A stretch of DNA of 64,000 nucleotides, taken from assembly GCF_900100045.1 (NCBI RefSeq), contig NZ_FNEA01000020.1, positions 1 through 64,000 of the forward strand, given 5' to 3'. The position numbers were made by a program, and so were the translations under genes. The notes beneath the pieces are model-generated. The model worked only from the letters and a program-made list of their open reading frames with translations, was not told the origin of the DNA and did not search any database. This document shows positions 17,690-25,566 of the stretch, piece after piece; the stretch's first letter is position 1; each line of letters begins with the position of its first letter. This DNA comes from Paracoccus denitrificans (GTDB lineage: Bacteria > Pseudomonadota > Alphaproteobacteria > Rhodobacterales > Rhodobacteraceae).

Positions 17690-19774
17690 ATGTCGAAGAT
17701 TCATCTCAGGCGGCTTGCGCAAGGGGTCGGCCCGATCCCGCTTCTTGCCGCGCTTTCCGCCCTGCCCTTGCAAGCACAGGAAACGGACCAGGCTCCCCTT
17801 GTCCTGGATACGGTCATCATCACCGGCGACAACATCACGCGCGACATGATGCAGACCGCCAGTTCGGTCTCGGTCGTGACCGCCCGGCAGTTGGAAAGGG
17901 AAAAGGCCGGCAACGACGAGCTGCGCACCGCCATCGCCGGAACGGCCAACGTGATCTATACGGACAATGTCAGCACCCCGGTCATCCGGGGCCAGGACGC
18001 GCAGGGTCCGCATACCGGCGCCAACGCCTTCTTCGCCGGCTCGGTGCCGCGGGCGACGATCAACCTGGACGGCCATTATCTCAGCTATAACGAGCTGTAT
18101 TTCGGCGCCACCTCGACCTGGGACGTGGACAGCATCGAGGTGTTCCGGGGGCCGCAGACCACCTCGCAAGGGGCGAATGCCATCGCCGGCGCGATCATCG
18201 TCAGCACCCGGGATCCCAGCTTCACGCCCGAAGGCGCCTATCGGCTGGAGGGCGGCAACTACAACCAGCGCGCCGCCTCGTTCATGTGGTCGGGGCCGCT
18301 GACCGACGAACTGGCTGCGCGGGTCTCGCTGGACTATTCCGCCCGCGACAGCTTCATCGACTATGTCAGCCCGACCTTCGTGCAGAACGAGATCGGCCAG
18401 GATTTCGTGAACGCCAATGCGCGCGTCAAGCTGTTGTGGCAGCCGGCCGAGCTTGCGGGCCTGTCCGCCAAGCTGACCTACAGCCACAGCCGGATGCAGC
18501 GCCCCAGCGCCGAAGGCGCCTCGGAACCCTATGACGAGCTGGAGTCCATCGCCACCTGGATGCCCGGCTGGGACCAGACCACCGATACCGCGATCCTGGA
18601 TGTGGATTACGACACCGGCAACGGCATGGTGCTGAGCAGCAAGACGCAATACTCGACCTCGGATGTCGAGCGCCGCATCGGCACGGTGAACATGGGCGAT
18701 GCGGATGTGTCGCAGGACAATTACTCGAACGAAAGCAAGCTGACCTTCGGCACGCCGGACGACCGGCTCAGCGGCGTGGCCGGCATCTATGTCGCCTTCA
18801 CCGACCAGGACGAAACGCTGGAACAGGGCGGGCTTTCGACCTTCAGCGACAAGAAGTCGAACCTGGGACTCTACGGCGAGCTGAACTGGCGCATGGACGA
18901 ACGCTGGACGCTGTCGGCCGGGCTGCGCTATCAGCGCGACCACATCCGCAGGCAGGGCGATGTCTCGCCGCTGTTCGCCAACAGCGACGTGGACTACGAC
19001 CACACCTTCGACGTGCTGCTGCCCAAGCTGACGCTGGCCTATCAGGCGACGCCAGACTGGACGGTCGGTGCGCTGGTCAGCAAGGGCTACAACCCCGGCG
19101 GCATCTCGCTGGATTTCGGCTATTCCAAGGAATGGACCGAGTTCGACGCCGAGACCGTCTGGAACTATGAGCTGTTCACCCGGGCCGAGCTGATGGAGGG
19201 GCGGCTCGCGCTGACCGGCAACCTGTTCTACATGGACTACCAGAACGCCCAGCACAACATCGCGCATCTGGTCGATGGCGTGACCTATCTGCAGACGGTG
19301 AACGCGCAGGACGCAAGGGCCTATGGGCTGGAGCTTGGCGCCGATTACCGCGCGACCGATGCGCTGACGCTGCGCGGCAGCCTTGGCCTGCTGCATACCG
19401 AATTCGAGCGTTTCGACCAGATGCCCGCCTATGAGGGCAACGAATTCGCCCGCGCGCCCGGCAAGATGCTAACCCTTGGCGCAAGCTGGGATGCGACGGA
19501 CAGGCTGAACCTGGGCGGACAGGTGCGCTATGTCGACGGCTACTACTCGAACACCGCCAACACCCCCGCCTATGAGGTGGACGGCTTCACGCTGGTCGAT
19601 GTGCAGGCCAGCTACCAGGTCAATGACAGGGTCGCGCTTTACGGCTATGTCAACAACCTGCTGGACGAACGCACGCCGACGCTGCTTGAACCGGCGCGGG
19701 GGAATGTGGTCTTTACCCAGGGCAGCCTGACCTCGCCCCGCATGGTGGGGATCGGCATCCGCGGCACCTTCTAG
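17690..19774 (+). CDS. TonB-dependent siderophore receptor, system A
   Basis: Outer-membrane ferric-siderophore gate, 694 residues from the ATG at 17690 (GAGGA at 17681-17685). Signal peptide MSKIHLRRLAQGVGPIPLLA with cleavage near AQ-ET. The plug domain follows (LVLDTVIITGDN, then VFRGPQTTSQGANAIAGAIIV), then a beta-barrel with alternating aromatic strands and a C-terminal Phe (GIGIRGTF). It is divergent from the IclR gene and followed by the LLM monooxygenase gene after a hairpin. The ligand cannot be predicted. An in-frame start at 17627 is possible but would bury the signal peptide. Confidence 0.93.
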   Translation: MSKIHLRRLAQGVGPIPLLAALSALPLQAQETDQAPLVLDTVIITGDNITRDMMQTASSVSVVTARQLEREKAGNDELRTAIAGTANVIYTDNVSTPVIRGQDAQGPHTGANAFFAGSVPRATINLDGHYLSYNELYFGATSTWDVDSIEVFRGPQTTSQGANAIAGAIIVSTRDPSFTPEGAYRLEGGNYNQRAASFMWSGPLTDELAARVSLDYSARDSFIDYVSPTFVQNEIGQDFVNANARVKLLWQPAELAGLSAKLTYSHSRMQRPSAEGASEPYDELESIATWMPGWDQTTDTAILDVDYDTGNGMVLSSKTQYSTSDVERRIGTVNMGDADVSQDNYSNESKLTFGTPDDRLSGVAGIYVAFTDQDETLEQGGLSTFSDKKSNLGLYGELNWRMDERWTLSAGLRYQRDHIRRQGDVSPLFANSDVDYDHTFDVLLPKLTLAYQATPDWTVGALVSKGYNPGGISLDFGYSKEWTEFDAETVWNYELFTRAELMEGRLALTGNLFYMDYQNAQHNIAHLVDGVTYLQTVNAQDARAYGLELGADYRATDALTLRGSLGLLHTEFERFDQMPAYEGNEFARAPGKMLTLGASWDATDRLNLGGQVRYVDGYYSNTANTPAYEVDGFTLVDVQASYQVNDRVALYGYVNNLLDERTPTLLEPARGNVVFTQGSLTSPRMVGIGIRGTF

Positions 19775-19797
19775 GCCGCCGCAAGACGAAATTCCGG

Positions 19798-19820
19798 CCG
19801 GCGCCACCCGTGGGCGCCGG
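19798..19820 (+). terminator. Hairpin after the TonB receptor gene
   Basis: CCGGCGCC at 19798-19805 pairs with GGCGCCGG at 19813-19820 around a 7-base loop, 24 bases past the receptor stop. No U run follows. It may act as a partial terminator or mRNA stabiliser between the receptor and the LLM gene. Confidence 0.45.
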
Positions 19821-19852
19821 TCGCCTTGATTGATCCGCAGGCAGGGCATGTG

Positions 19853-21154
19853 ATGCTTCGACCAAGACTGTGCATCGGCATGTCCGTTGCCCCCACCTGG
19901 CTCAGCGGCGAGGGCTGGCGCCACCAGGGCAGCGGCATCGAGGGGCTGTATTCCAGCGACCTGGCGCTTGACGTGGCCCGGCGGGCCGAGGCGGCGCATC
20001 TGGATTTCGTCTTTCGCCCCGATGCCAGCTTCCTGCCCCTGTCGGTGATGGAGCAATCCTTCGGCTTTTCCAGCCTGGACCCGACGCTGCTATTGGCGTC
20101 GATCGCGCGGGAAACCAGCCGGATCGGGTTGGTCACGACCATCTCGACCACCTTCGGCCATCCCTATCACGCCGCGCGCCAGCTGATGTCGCTGCATTGG
20201 CTCAGCCGGGGCCGGGCGGGATGGAACGTGGTCACCGCCTTGCAAGGCAACGAGAATTTCGGCCTGCCCGACATGCCCTCGTCCGAGGCGCGCTATGCCC
20301 GCGCCGCGGAGTTCACCCAGGTCGTGCGCCGGCTCTGGGGCAGTTTCCCGTCGCGCGCCCTGCTGGTCGACCGCGAGGCCGGGCATTACGCCGATACCGA
20401 CCTGATCCTGCCCATCGACCATCAAGGCGCGAATTTCCAAGTGCGCGGCCCGATGAACCTGCCGGAATATCCCGGCGCCGACATCCCGCTGATGCAGGCG
20501 GGCGGCTCTGCCCTGGGGGTCGATTTCGCCGGGCAGGTCGCCGACATGGTCTTTGCCCAGACGCCGGACCTGGCCGCCGCGCTGGCGATGCGCCGACAAC
20601 TGAGCGACCGCGCGCAGGCCCATCGCCGGCAACCGCGCGACGTGCGGCTGCTGCCGGGCCTGAGCCTCTATCTGGGGGACACGAGGGAAGAGGCGCGGGC
20701 CCTTTTCCTGGCCACGCATCACCGCCTGGACCGCCAGCAACGCATGGCGCGGGTGCGGGATTTCCTGGGGCTGGACCTTGCCGATTGGCCCGACGACCGG
20801 CCGATCACAAACGCGGACCTGCCCGAGAACCACCGCTCGCCGCGCTGCGCCAGCCAGTGCGACGCATTGCGGAGGATCATCCGCGACGACCGTCCGACGC
20901 CGCCCGACCTGCTGGCGCGGCCCGAGATCCTCGCATCGGTCCATTGGCAGGTGATCGGGACGGTGGACGACGCCGTGGCCGAGATCGCGACCTGGTTCCG
21001 AGCTGGCGGCATCGACGGCTTCATCGCCGTGCCGGGCGGCTCGGTCCGCTCGCTGGATCTGCTGCTCGACGCGCTGATCCCAAGGCTGGTCGAGGCGGGC
21101 CTGTTCCGGTCGCGCTATACCGCCGACACATTGCGCGGCCATCTGGAGGACTGA
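19853..21154 (+). CDS. LLM-class flavin-dependent monooxygenase (NtaA/SnaA/DszA-like)
   Basis: About 433 residues, TIM-barrel flavin monooxygenase of the bacterial luciferase-like class. The NtaA-type features are FVFRPDASFLP, LVTTISTTFGHPYHAARQLMSLHWLSRGRAGWNVVTA, and EARYARAAEFTQVVRRLW. Known relatives use FMNH2 to oxidise aminopolycarboxylate chelators, sulfones or streptogramins. Next to a siderophore system, with an IclR regulator, it may oxidise or cleave the imported chelator. Start is uncertain: TTG 19826, GTG 19850 or ATG 19853. A flavin reductase partner is not obvious; the SIP could be considered. Confidence 0.85.
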   Translation: MLRPRLCIGMSVAPTWLSGEGWRHQGSGIEGLYSSDLALDVARRAEAAHLDFVFRPDASFLPLSVMEQSFGFSSLDPTLLLASIARETSRIGLVTTISTTFGHPYHAARQLMSLHWLSRGRAGWNVVTALQGNENFGLPDMPSSEARYARAAEFTQVVRRLWGSFPSRALLVDREAGHYADTDLILPIDHQGANFQVRGPMNLPEYPGADIPLMQAGGSALGVDFAGQVADMVFAQTPDLAAALAMRRQLSDRAQAHRRQPRDVRLLPGLSLYLGDTREEARALFLATHHRLDRQQRMARVRDFLGLDLADWPDDRPITNADLPENHRSPRCASQCDALRRIIRDDRPTPPDLLARPEILASVHWQVIGTVDDAVAEIATWFRAGGIDGFIAVPGGSVRSLDLLLDALIPRLVEAGLFRSRYTADTLRGHLED

Positions 21155-21366
21155 CCCGACCCACATGGCCGCCGGCACCGTTGATGGTCGCCGGCCTGGG
21201 CTGGTCCGGCCCGATGCTCGCGATGCACGGCGATCAGAAGCTTGCCGATGGCCTGGCAACCATATCCCGGCCCTTGCAGGCTTGAGCGTCGGGATGTCGG
21301 CCATGGCCCGATGCGCGATCCGTCGCTTTCGCGGCACAGGTCGGCGCTTCTTAATGGCGGGCCAAC

Positions 21367-22230
21367 CTAGCGCATCGGGTCGTCGTGCAAGGTGCCTTCC
21401 GGCATGGCCGATGCGGCGGTCGGGCCGCTTGTCCCGACACGGTGCCGACCTATGGGCAGCATCATCGGCTTGCCCGAAATGGGATCGGTCACCACGCGGC
21501 TGTCCAGCCCAAAGACGGCGCGCAGGGTGCCGGCGGTCAGCACCTCCTCGGGCGGACCCGAGGCGTAGAGCCGGCCCTCGCGCATCGCCACCAGCAGATC
21601 GGCATAGCGCGCCGCCAGGTTCAGGTCGTGCAGCACCATGACGATGGTGGTGCCGCGCGTCATGTTCAGATCGACCAGCAGGTCCAGCACCTCGACCTGG
21701 TGGCTGACGTCCAGGAACGTCGTCGGCTCGTCCAGCAGCAGGATGCCGGTCTGCTGCGCCAGCGCCATGGCGATCCAGACGCGCTGGCGCTGGCCGCCGG
21801 AAAGCTCGTCCACCGGGCGCTCGGCCAGCTCGGCGGTCTGGGTCGCATCCAGCGCGGCGGCGACGGCGCGGTCGTCCTCGGCGCTCCAGCGCGTCATCAG
21901 CCCGTGATGCGGATGCCGGCCGCGGCCGACCAGCTCGGCCACGGTGATGCCCTCGGGCGCGATGGGCGACTGCGGCAAGAGACCGAGCGTGCGGGCCAGT
22001 TCGCGCGCGGGAATGCGGTGGATGGCGCGGCCGTCCAGGGTCACCTGCCCCTGCGCGGGGGCAAGCAGCCGCGACAGGCTGCGCAGCAGCGTGGACTTGC
22101 CGCAGGCATTGGCCCCGACGATGGCGGTGATCCGGCCCGGCGCGACGGCAAGGTCCAGGTCGCGCAGGATGGCGGCATCGCCATAGCCGGCGGTCAGATG
22201 CTCGGCGATCAGTCGGTGGTCGGCGGTCAC
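21367..22230 (-). CDS. Fe-siderophore ABC transporter ATP-binding protein, system B
   Basis: A 287-residue ABC ATPase of the FepC type: Walker A GANACGKST at 39-47, [14 protein letters not shown] at 143-150, Walker B ILLLDEP at 163-169, switch His in MVLHDLN. It starts at GTG 22230, overlapping the upstream permease stop as GTGA. The C terminus extends about 25 residues beyond the PMMLPI motif that ends many relatives. It is the last gene of the four-gene system B operon. Confidence 0.93.
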   Translation of the reverse strand: MTADHRLIAEHLTAGYGDAAILRDLDLAVAPGRITAIVGANACGKSTLLRSLSRLLAPAQGQVTLDGRAIHRIPARELARTLGLLPQSPIAPEGITVAELVGRGRHPHHGLMTRWSAEDDRAVAAALDATQTAELAERPVDELSGGQRQRVWIAMALAQQTGILLLDEPTTFLDVSHQVEVLDLLVDLNMTRGTTIVMVLHDLNLAARYADLLVAMREGRLYASGPPEEVLTAGTLRAVFGLDSRVVTDPISGKPMMLPIGRHRVGTSGPTAASAMPEGTLHDDPMR

Positions 22231-23273
22231 AGCGAGCCTCCTGCGCGGTTCACCCGCACGATCAGGTAGATCAGATAGGGCGCCCCCAGCGCCCCGGTGA
22301 CGACGCCGACCGGATAGCGGCCCGGCATCAGGAATTGCCCGCAATAGTCGCCGACCAGCACCAGCGCCGCGCCGACCAGTGCCGAGGGCAGCAAAAGCGA
22401 GCCGCCGCTGCCCATGATCCGCGCAGCGATCGGTCCCGACAGGAAGGCGACGAAAGAGATCGGCCCGGTGATCGCCGTCGCCACCGCGATCATGCCGACG
22501 GCGCAGGCGATCACCAGCGTCCGCGTCGGCCCGACCCGGACGCCGAGGGCGGCGGCGGTGTCCTCGCCCATGCGCAGCGCCTCGAGATCGCGGGACCGGG
22601 ACAGCAACACGCCGCCCGCCAGCGCCAGCACCGCCAGCAGCGGCAGCGCCTGCCCCAGCTGGGCACCGTTGACGCTGCCGGTCAGCCAGCGCAGCGCCTG
22701 CTGCAGATCCCAGGCCGGCGCGCGCGACAGCGTATAGGCGATGAAGCTGTGCAGCATGGCGGCGACCCCGATGCCGATCAGGATCAGCCGGGTGCCAGCG
22801 ACGCCGCCGCGAAAGGACAGCCCATAGATGGCCAGCGCCACGCCCAGCCCCGCCGCCACGGCCAGGATCGGCACCGCCGGCCCGCTGATCCCCAGCACCA
22901 CGATGGCGAACACCGCCGCCGCGCTGGCGCCCGAGCTGATGCCGATGATGTCGGGACTGGCCAGCGGGTTGCGCAGCATGATCTGGAAGGCGACGCCGCC
23001 CATGCCGAAGCAGAACCCGGCCAGCACCGACAGCACCGCCCTTGGCAGCCGCAATTGCCGCACCGTGAACGAGGCGCCGGGCACCTCTTGCCCGGCAAGC
23101 ACGCGGATGACTTGCCCCGGCGGGGTGAAGGACTGGCCCAGCATCAGCGTCAGCGCAAGCATCCCCGCGATCAGCAGGACCAGGCCGGCAAGGATGGCCC
23201 GGCGCCGGCGGCCGCGCCGATGCCGCGCGGCGGCGATGGTGGCAAGGGTGGTGGTGGTGATGGCCATGGTCAC
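22227..23273 (-). CDS. Fe-siderophore ABC transporter permease, system B
   Basis: A 348-residue FecCD-type permease with about nine to ten transmembrane segments; motifs VRQLRLPRAVLSVLAGFCFGMGGVAFQ, RNPLASPDIIGISSGASAAAVF and GPISFVAFLSGPIAARIMG. The N terminus has a Thr- and Arg-rich cytosolic stretch (ITTTTLATIAAARHRRGRRRR). It overlaps both neighbours by four bases. Confidence 0.93.
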   Translation of the reverse strand: MTMAITTTTLATIAAARHRRGRRRRAILAGLVLLIAGMLALTLMLGQSFTPPGQVIRVLAGQEVPGASFTVRQLRLPRAVLSVLAGFCFGMGGVAFQIMLRNPLASPDIIGISSGASAAAVFAIVVLGISGPAVPILAVAAGLGVALAIYGLSFRGGVAGTRLILIGIGVAAMLHSFIAYTLSRAPAWDLQQALRWLTGSVNGAQLGQALPLLAVLALAGGVLLSRSRDLEALRMGEDTAAALGVRVGPTRTLVIACAVGMIAVATAITGPISFVAFLSGPIAARIMGSGGSLLLPSALVGAALVLVGDYCGQFLMPGRYPVGVVTGALGAPYLIYLIVRVNRAGGSL

Positions 23274-24295
23274 AGCTCGCGCAGGCGCTGGCGGCGCACG
23301 ATCCAGATGAAGAAGGGCGCGCCGACAAAGGCGGTGACGATGCCCACGTCAAGCTCGCCCGGCCGGGCCAGGATGCGGCCGAGGATGTCCGAGGCCAGCA
23401 GCAAGCCCGCCCCCGCCAGCGCCGAAAACGGCAGCAGCCAGCGATGGTCGGTTCCGACCAGCAGGCGGCAGAAATGCGGCACCACCAGTCCGACGAAGCC
23501 GATGGGCCCGCAGACCGCCGTGGTCGCCCCGCACAGCAGGATGGCGCCAAGCCCGGCGATGGCGCGGGTGCGTGCGACATTCTCGCCCAGCCCGGCGGCC
23601 AGGTCGTCGCCAAGCGCCAGCGCGTTCAGCTTGCGCGCCCAAAGCAGGCTGATCGCGAAGCCCGTGGCCAGGAAAGGCAGCACCGGCGCCAGGCGTACGA
23701 AGGTCGCCCCGCCCACGCCGCCAACCTGCCAGGACTGGATGCCCCCGGCGATGTCTCCGCGCGGCAGCACCACCGCGATCACCAGCGAGGCGAAGGCGAC
23801 CGAGGTCGCGGCCCCCGCCAGCGCCAGCTTCAGCGGCGTCGCTCCGCCCCGGCCCAGCGAGCCGATGACATAGACGAACACCGCCGTCAGCCCCGCGCCC
23901 AGGATCGCCGCCCAGATATAGGCCTGTGCCGAGGTGATCGAGAACCAGGCGACGCCCACTACTACCGCCAGCGCTGCGCCCATGTTGATGCCCAGGATGC
24001 CGGGATCGGCCAGCGGATTGCGGGTGACACCCTGCAACAGCGCCCCGGAAAGCCCCAGCGCCGCTCCGGCCAGAAAGGCCAGCGCCGTGCGCGGCAGCCG
24101 TGCGGCGCTGGCGGCCTGGCCGATGGTCTCGGCCCGGCCGGCCAGCGCGGCGGCGATGTCGTCCCAGCCGACATCGCGGGTGCCGATCGCCACCGACAGC
24201 GCGCAAAGCAGTGCCACCAGCAGCACGACCGCCGCCAGCGCCAACGTGTTCCGCGCCGCCCGACGGCCCGGCATGGCGCCGGCCCGCGCCGTCAT
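23270..24295 (-). CDS. Fe-siderophore ABC transporter permease, system B
   Basis: A 341-residue FecCD-type permease. Family blocks are ARLPRTALAFLAGAALGLSGALLQGV, RNPLADPGILGINMGAALAVV and GPIGFVGLVVPHFCRLLVG. It is the intact counterpart of the permease that is frameshifted in system A. Four-base overlaps on both sides show tight coupling with the binding-protein and second permease genes. Confidence 0.93.
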   Translation of the reverse strand: MTARAGAMPGRRAARNTLALAAVVLLVALLCALSVAIGTRDVGWDDIAAALAGRAETIGQAASAARLPRTALAFLAGAALGLSGALLQGVTRNPLADPGILGINMGAALAVVVGVAWFSITSAQAYIWAAILGAGLTAVFVYVIGSLGRGGATPLKLALAGAATSVAFASLVIAVVLPRGDIAGGIQSWQVGGVGGATFVRLAPVLPFLATGFAISLLWARKLNALALGDDLAAGLGENVARTRAIAGLGAILLCGATTAVCGPIGFVGLVVPHFCRLLVGTDHRWLLPFSALAGAGLLLASDILGRILARPGELDVGIVTAFVGAPFFIWIVRRQRLREL

Positions 24296-25293
24296 CTGGC
24301 CGGGCCGGCGGCCCTGGCCAGCCGCGCGACGTAATCGTCGAGCACCCAGGGGATCGACAGCGGCGTCGGGTTGGCCGCCGTGCCCATCGGATCGCTGCCC
24401 AGCATCACCAGCGCATCGTTCCTGACCGCCGGCATGTGCGAGATCAGCGGATCGTGCCGCATCGCCTCGAACAGGTCGCGGCTGCCATAGGTCACGAGGA
24501 TGTCCACGTCGTCGAAGGCGTCGATCCGCTCGGCGCTGACCTGCCCGGAAAAGCTGCCGTCCGCCGAGGCCGCGACCACGCTTTGCGGCGAGCGCAGCCC
24601 CAAATCGGCAAAGAACTGCACGCGCGTGTCATGGGTGGTGTAGAAGCTGACGAGGCTCAGGTTCGTGGTGTCCAGATGGGTCACGAACATGGCCGACTTG
24701 CCGGCAAGCTGGGGATGGGCGGCAACGGCCTCGGCGATCCGGCCCTCGATGCGCGCGATCAGCGCGTCGCCCTCGGCCTCCATGCCCAGGCCGGCGCTGT
24801 TCAACCGGATCATGTCGCGCCAGTTCGTCGCCCAAGGCGTCTTGGGATAGGCGATCACCGGGGCGATCTGGCTGAGCATGTCGTAATCGGCCCGGCTGAG
24901 CCCGGAATAGGCGGCCAGGATCACGTCCGGGCGGGTGGCGGCGACCGCCTCGAAATCGATGCCGTCGCCCTCGTCGAACAGGACCGGGGTTTCGGCGCCC
25001 AGCTCCTCCAGCCGCTCCTCGACCCAGGGCAGGACGCCGTCGCCGTCGTCATCGCCGAAATTGGCGGCGGCAAACCCGACCGGCACGATGCCGAGCGCCA
25101 GCGGAACCTCGTGGTTGGCCCAGGCGACGGTGGCGACCCGCTGGGGCCGGGCAGGAATGGTGGTGGTGCCGAAGGCATGTTCGACAGCGACCGGAAAGCG
25201 CTCCTCGGCCCCCTGGGCCCAGGCCGTGCGCAGGCCAGCCAGCGACAGGAGGGCGACGGCCAGCGTCAGGCAGATGCGGGTTTTCGACGGCAT
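24292..25293 (-). CDS. Iron-siderophore ABC transporter substrate-binding protein, system B
   Basis: A 333-residue periplasmic protein with a Sec signal (MPSKTRICLTLAVALLSLAG, cleavage near AWA-QG). The motif HAFGTTTIPARPQRVATV at the mature N terminus is typical of FhuD/FatB-type ferric-siderophore receptors. The lobe linked by the long helix follows. It is the first gene of the system B operon and is divergent from the TonB receptor gene. Confidence 0.92.
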   Translation of the reverse strand: MPSKTRICLTLAVALLSLAGLRTAWAQGAEERFPVAVEHAFGTTTIPARPQRVATVAWANHEVPLALGIVPVGFAAANFGDDDGDGVLPWVEERLEELGAETPVLFDEGDGIDFEAVAATRPDVILAAYSGLSRADYDMLSQIAPVIAYPKTPWATNWRDMIRLNSAGLGMEAEGDALIARIEGRIAEAVAAHPQLAGKSAMFVTHLDTTNLSLVSFYTTHDTRVQFFADLGLRSPQSVVAASADGSFSGQVSAERIDAFDDVDILVTYGSRDLFEAMRHDPLISHMPAVRNDALVMLGSDPMGTAANPTPLSIPWVLDDYVARLARAAGPAR

Positions 25294-25566
25294 GGCAAGC
25301 CTCGCAATCGCAGAAAGAACGCGGCCGAGGTTTCATCTCGGGCCGGATGCGTCAAGCACAAGATCGGTTCCTGACCAAAACCGGCGACATTTTCCCGTGG
25401 ATTCCGACAAAAAGAATAGGATTATTCAATACAGCAGCGGCCGATCCGGCGTAGGACGCGCAATGAACGATGCTGGGCACCCGACGGACCCGCCGCCGGA
25501 TTCGCCGCCAGTCCCTGGCCAGCGCGCTGTCCCGCATCGCCATCACAACGAAACTGGACCCTTGTC
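25294..25566. promoter_or_regulatory. Divergent promoter region of siderophore system B
   Basis: A 273-base gap with no gene that I can support. It holds an AT-rich patch and the dyad GAATA-GGAT-TATTC at 25414-25427, which may be a binding site for the AraC protein or for an iron regulator such as Irr or RirA. The system A 14-mer is absent here, so the two systems seem to be controlled separately. Confidence 0.4.

Noticed and set aside
21155-21366. A small gene between the LLM and ATPase genes
   Set aside because: Short frames here have no convincing ribosome site or family resemblance; the gap lies between convergent genes.
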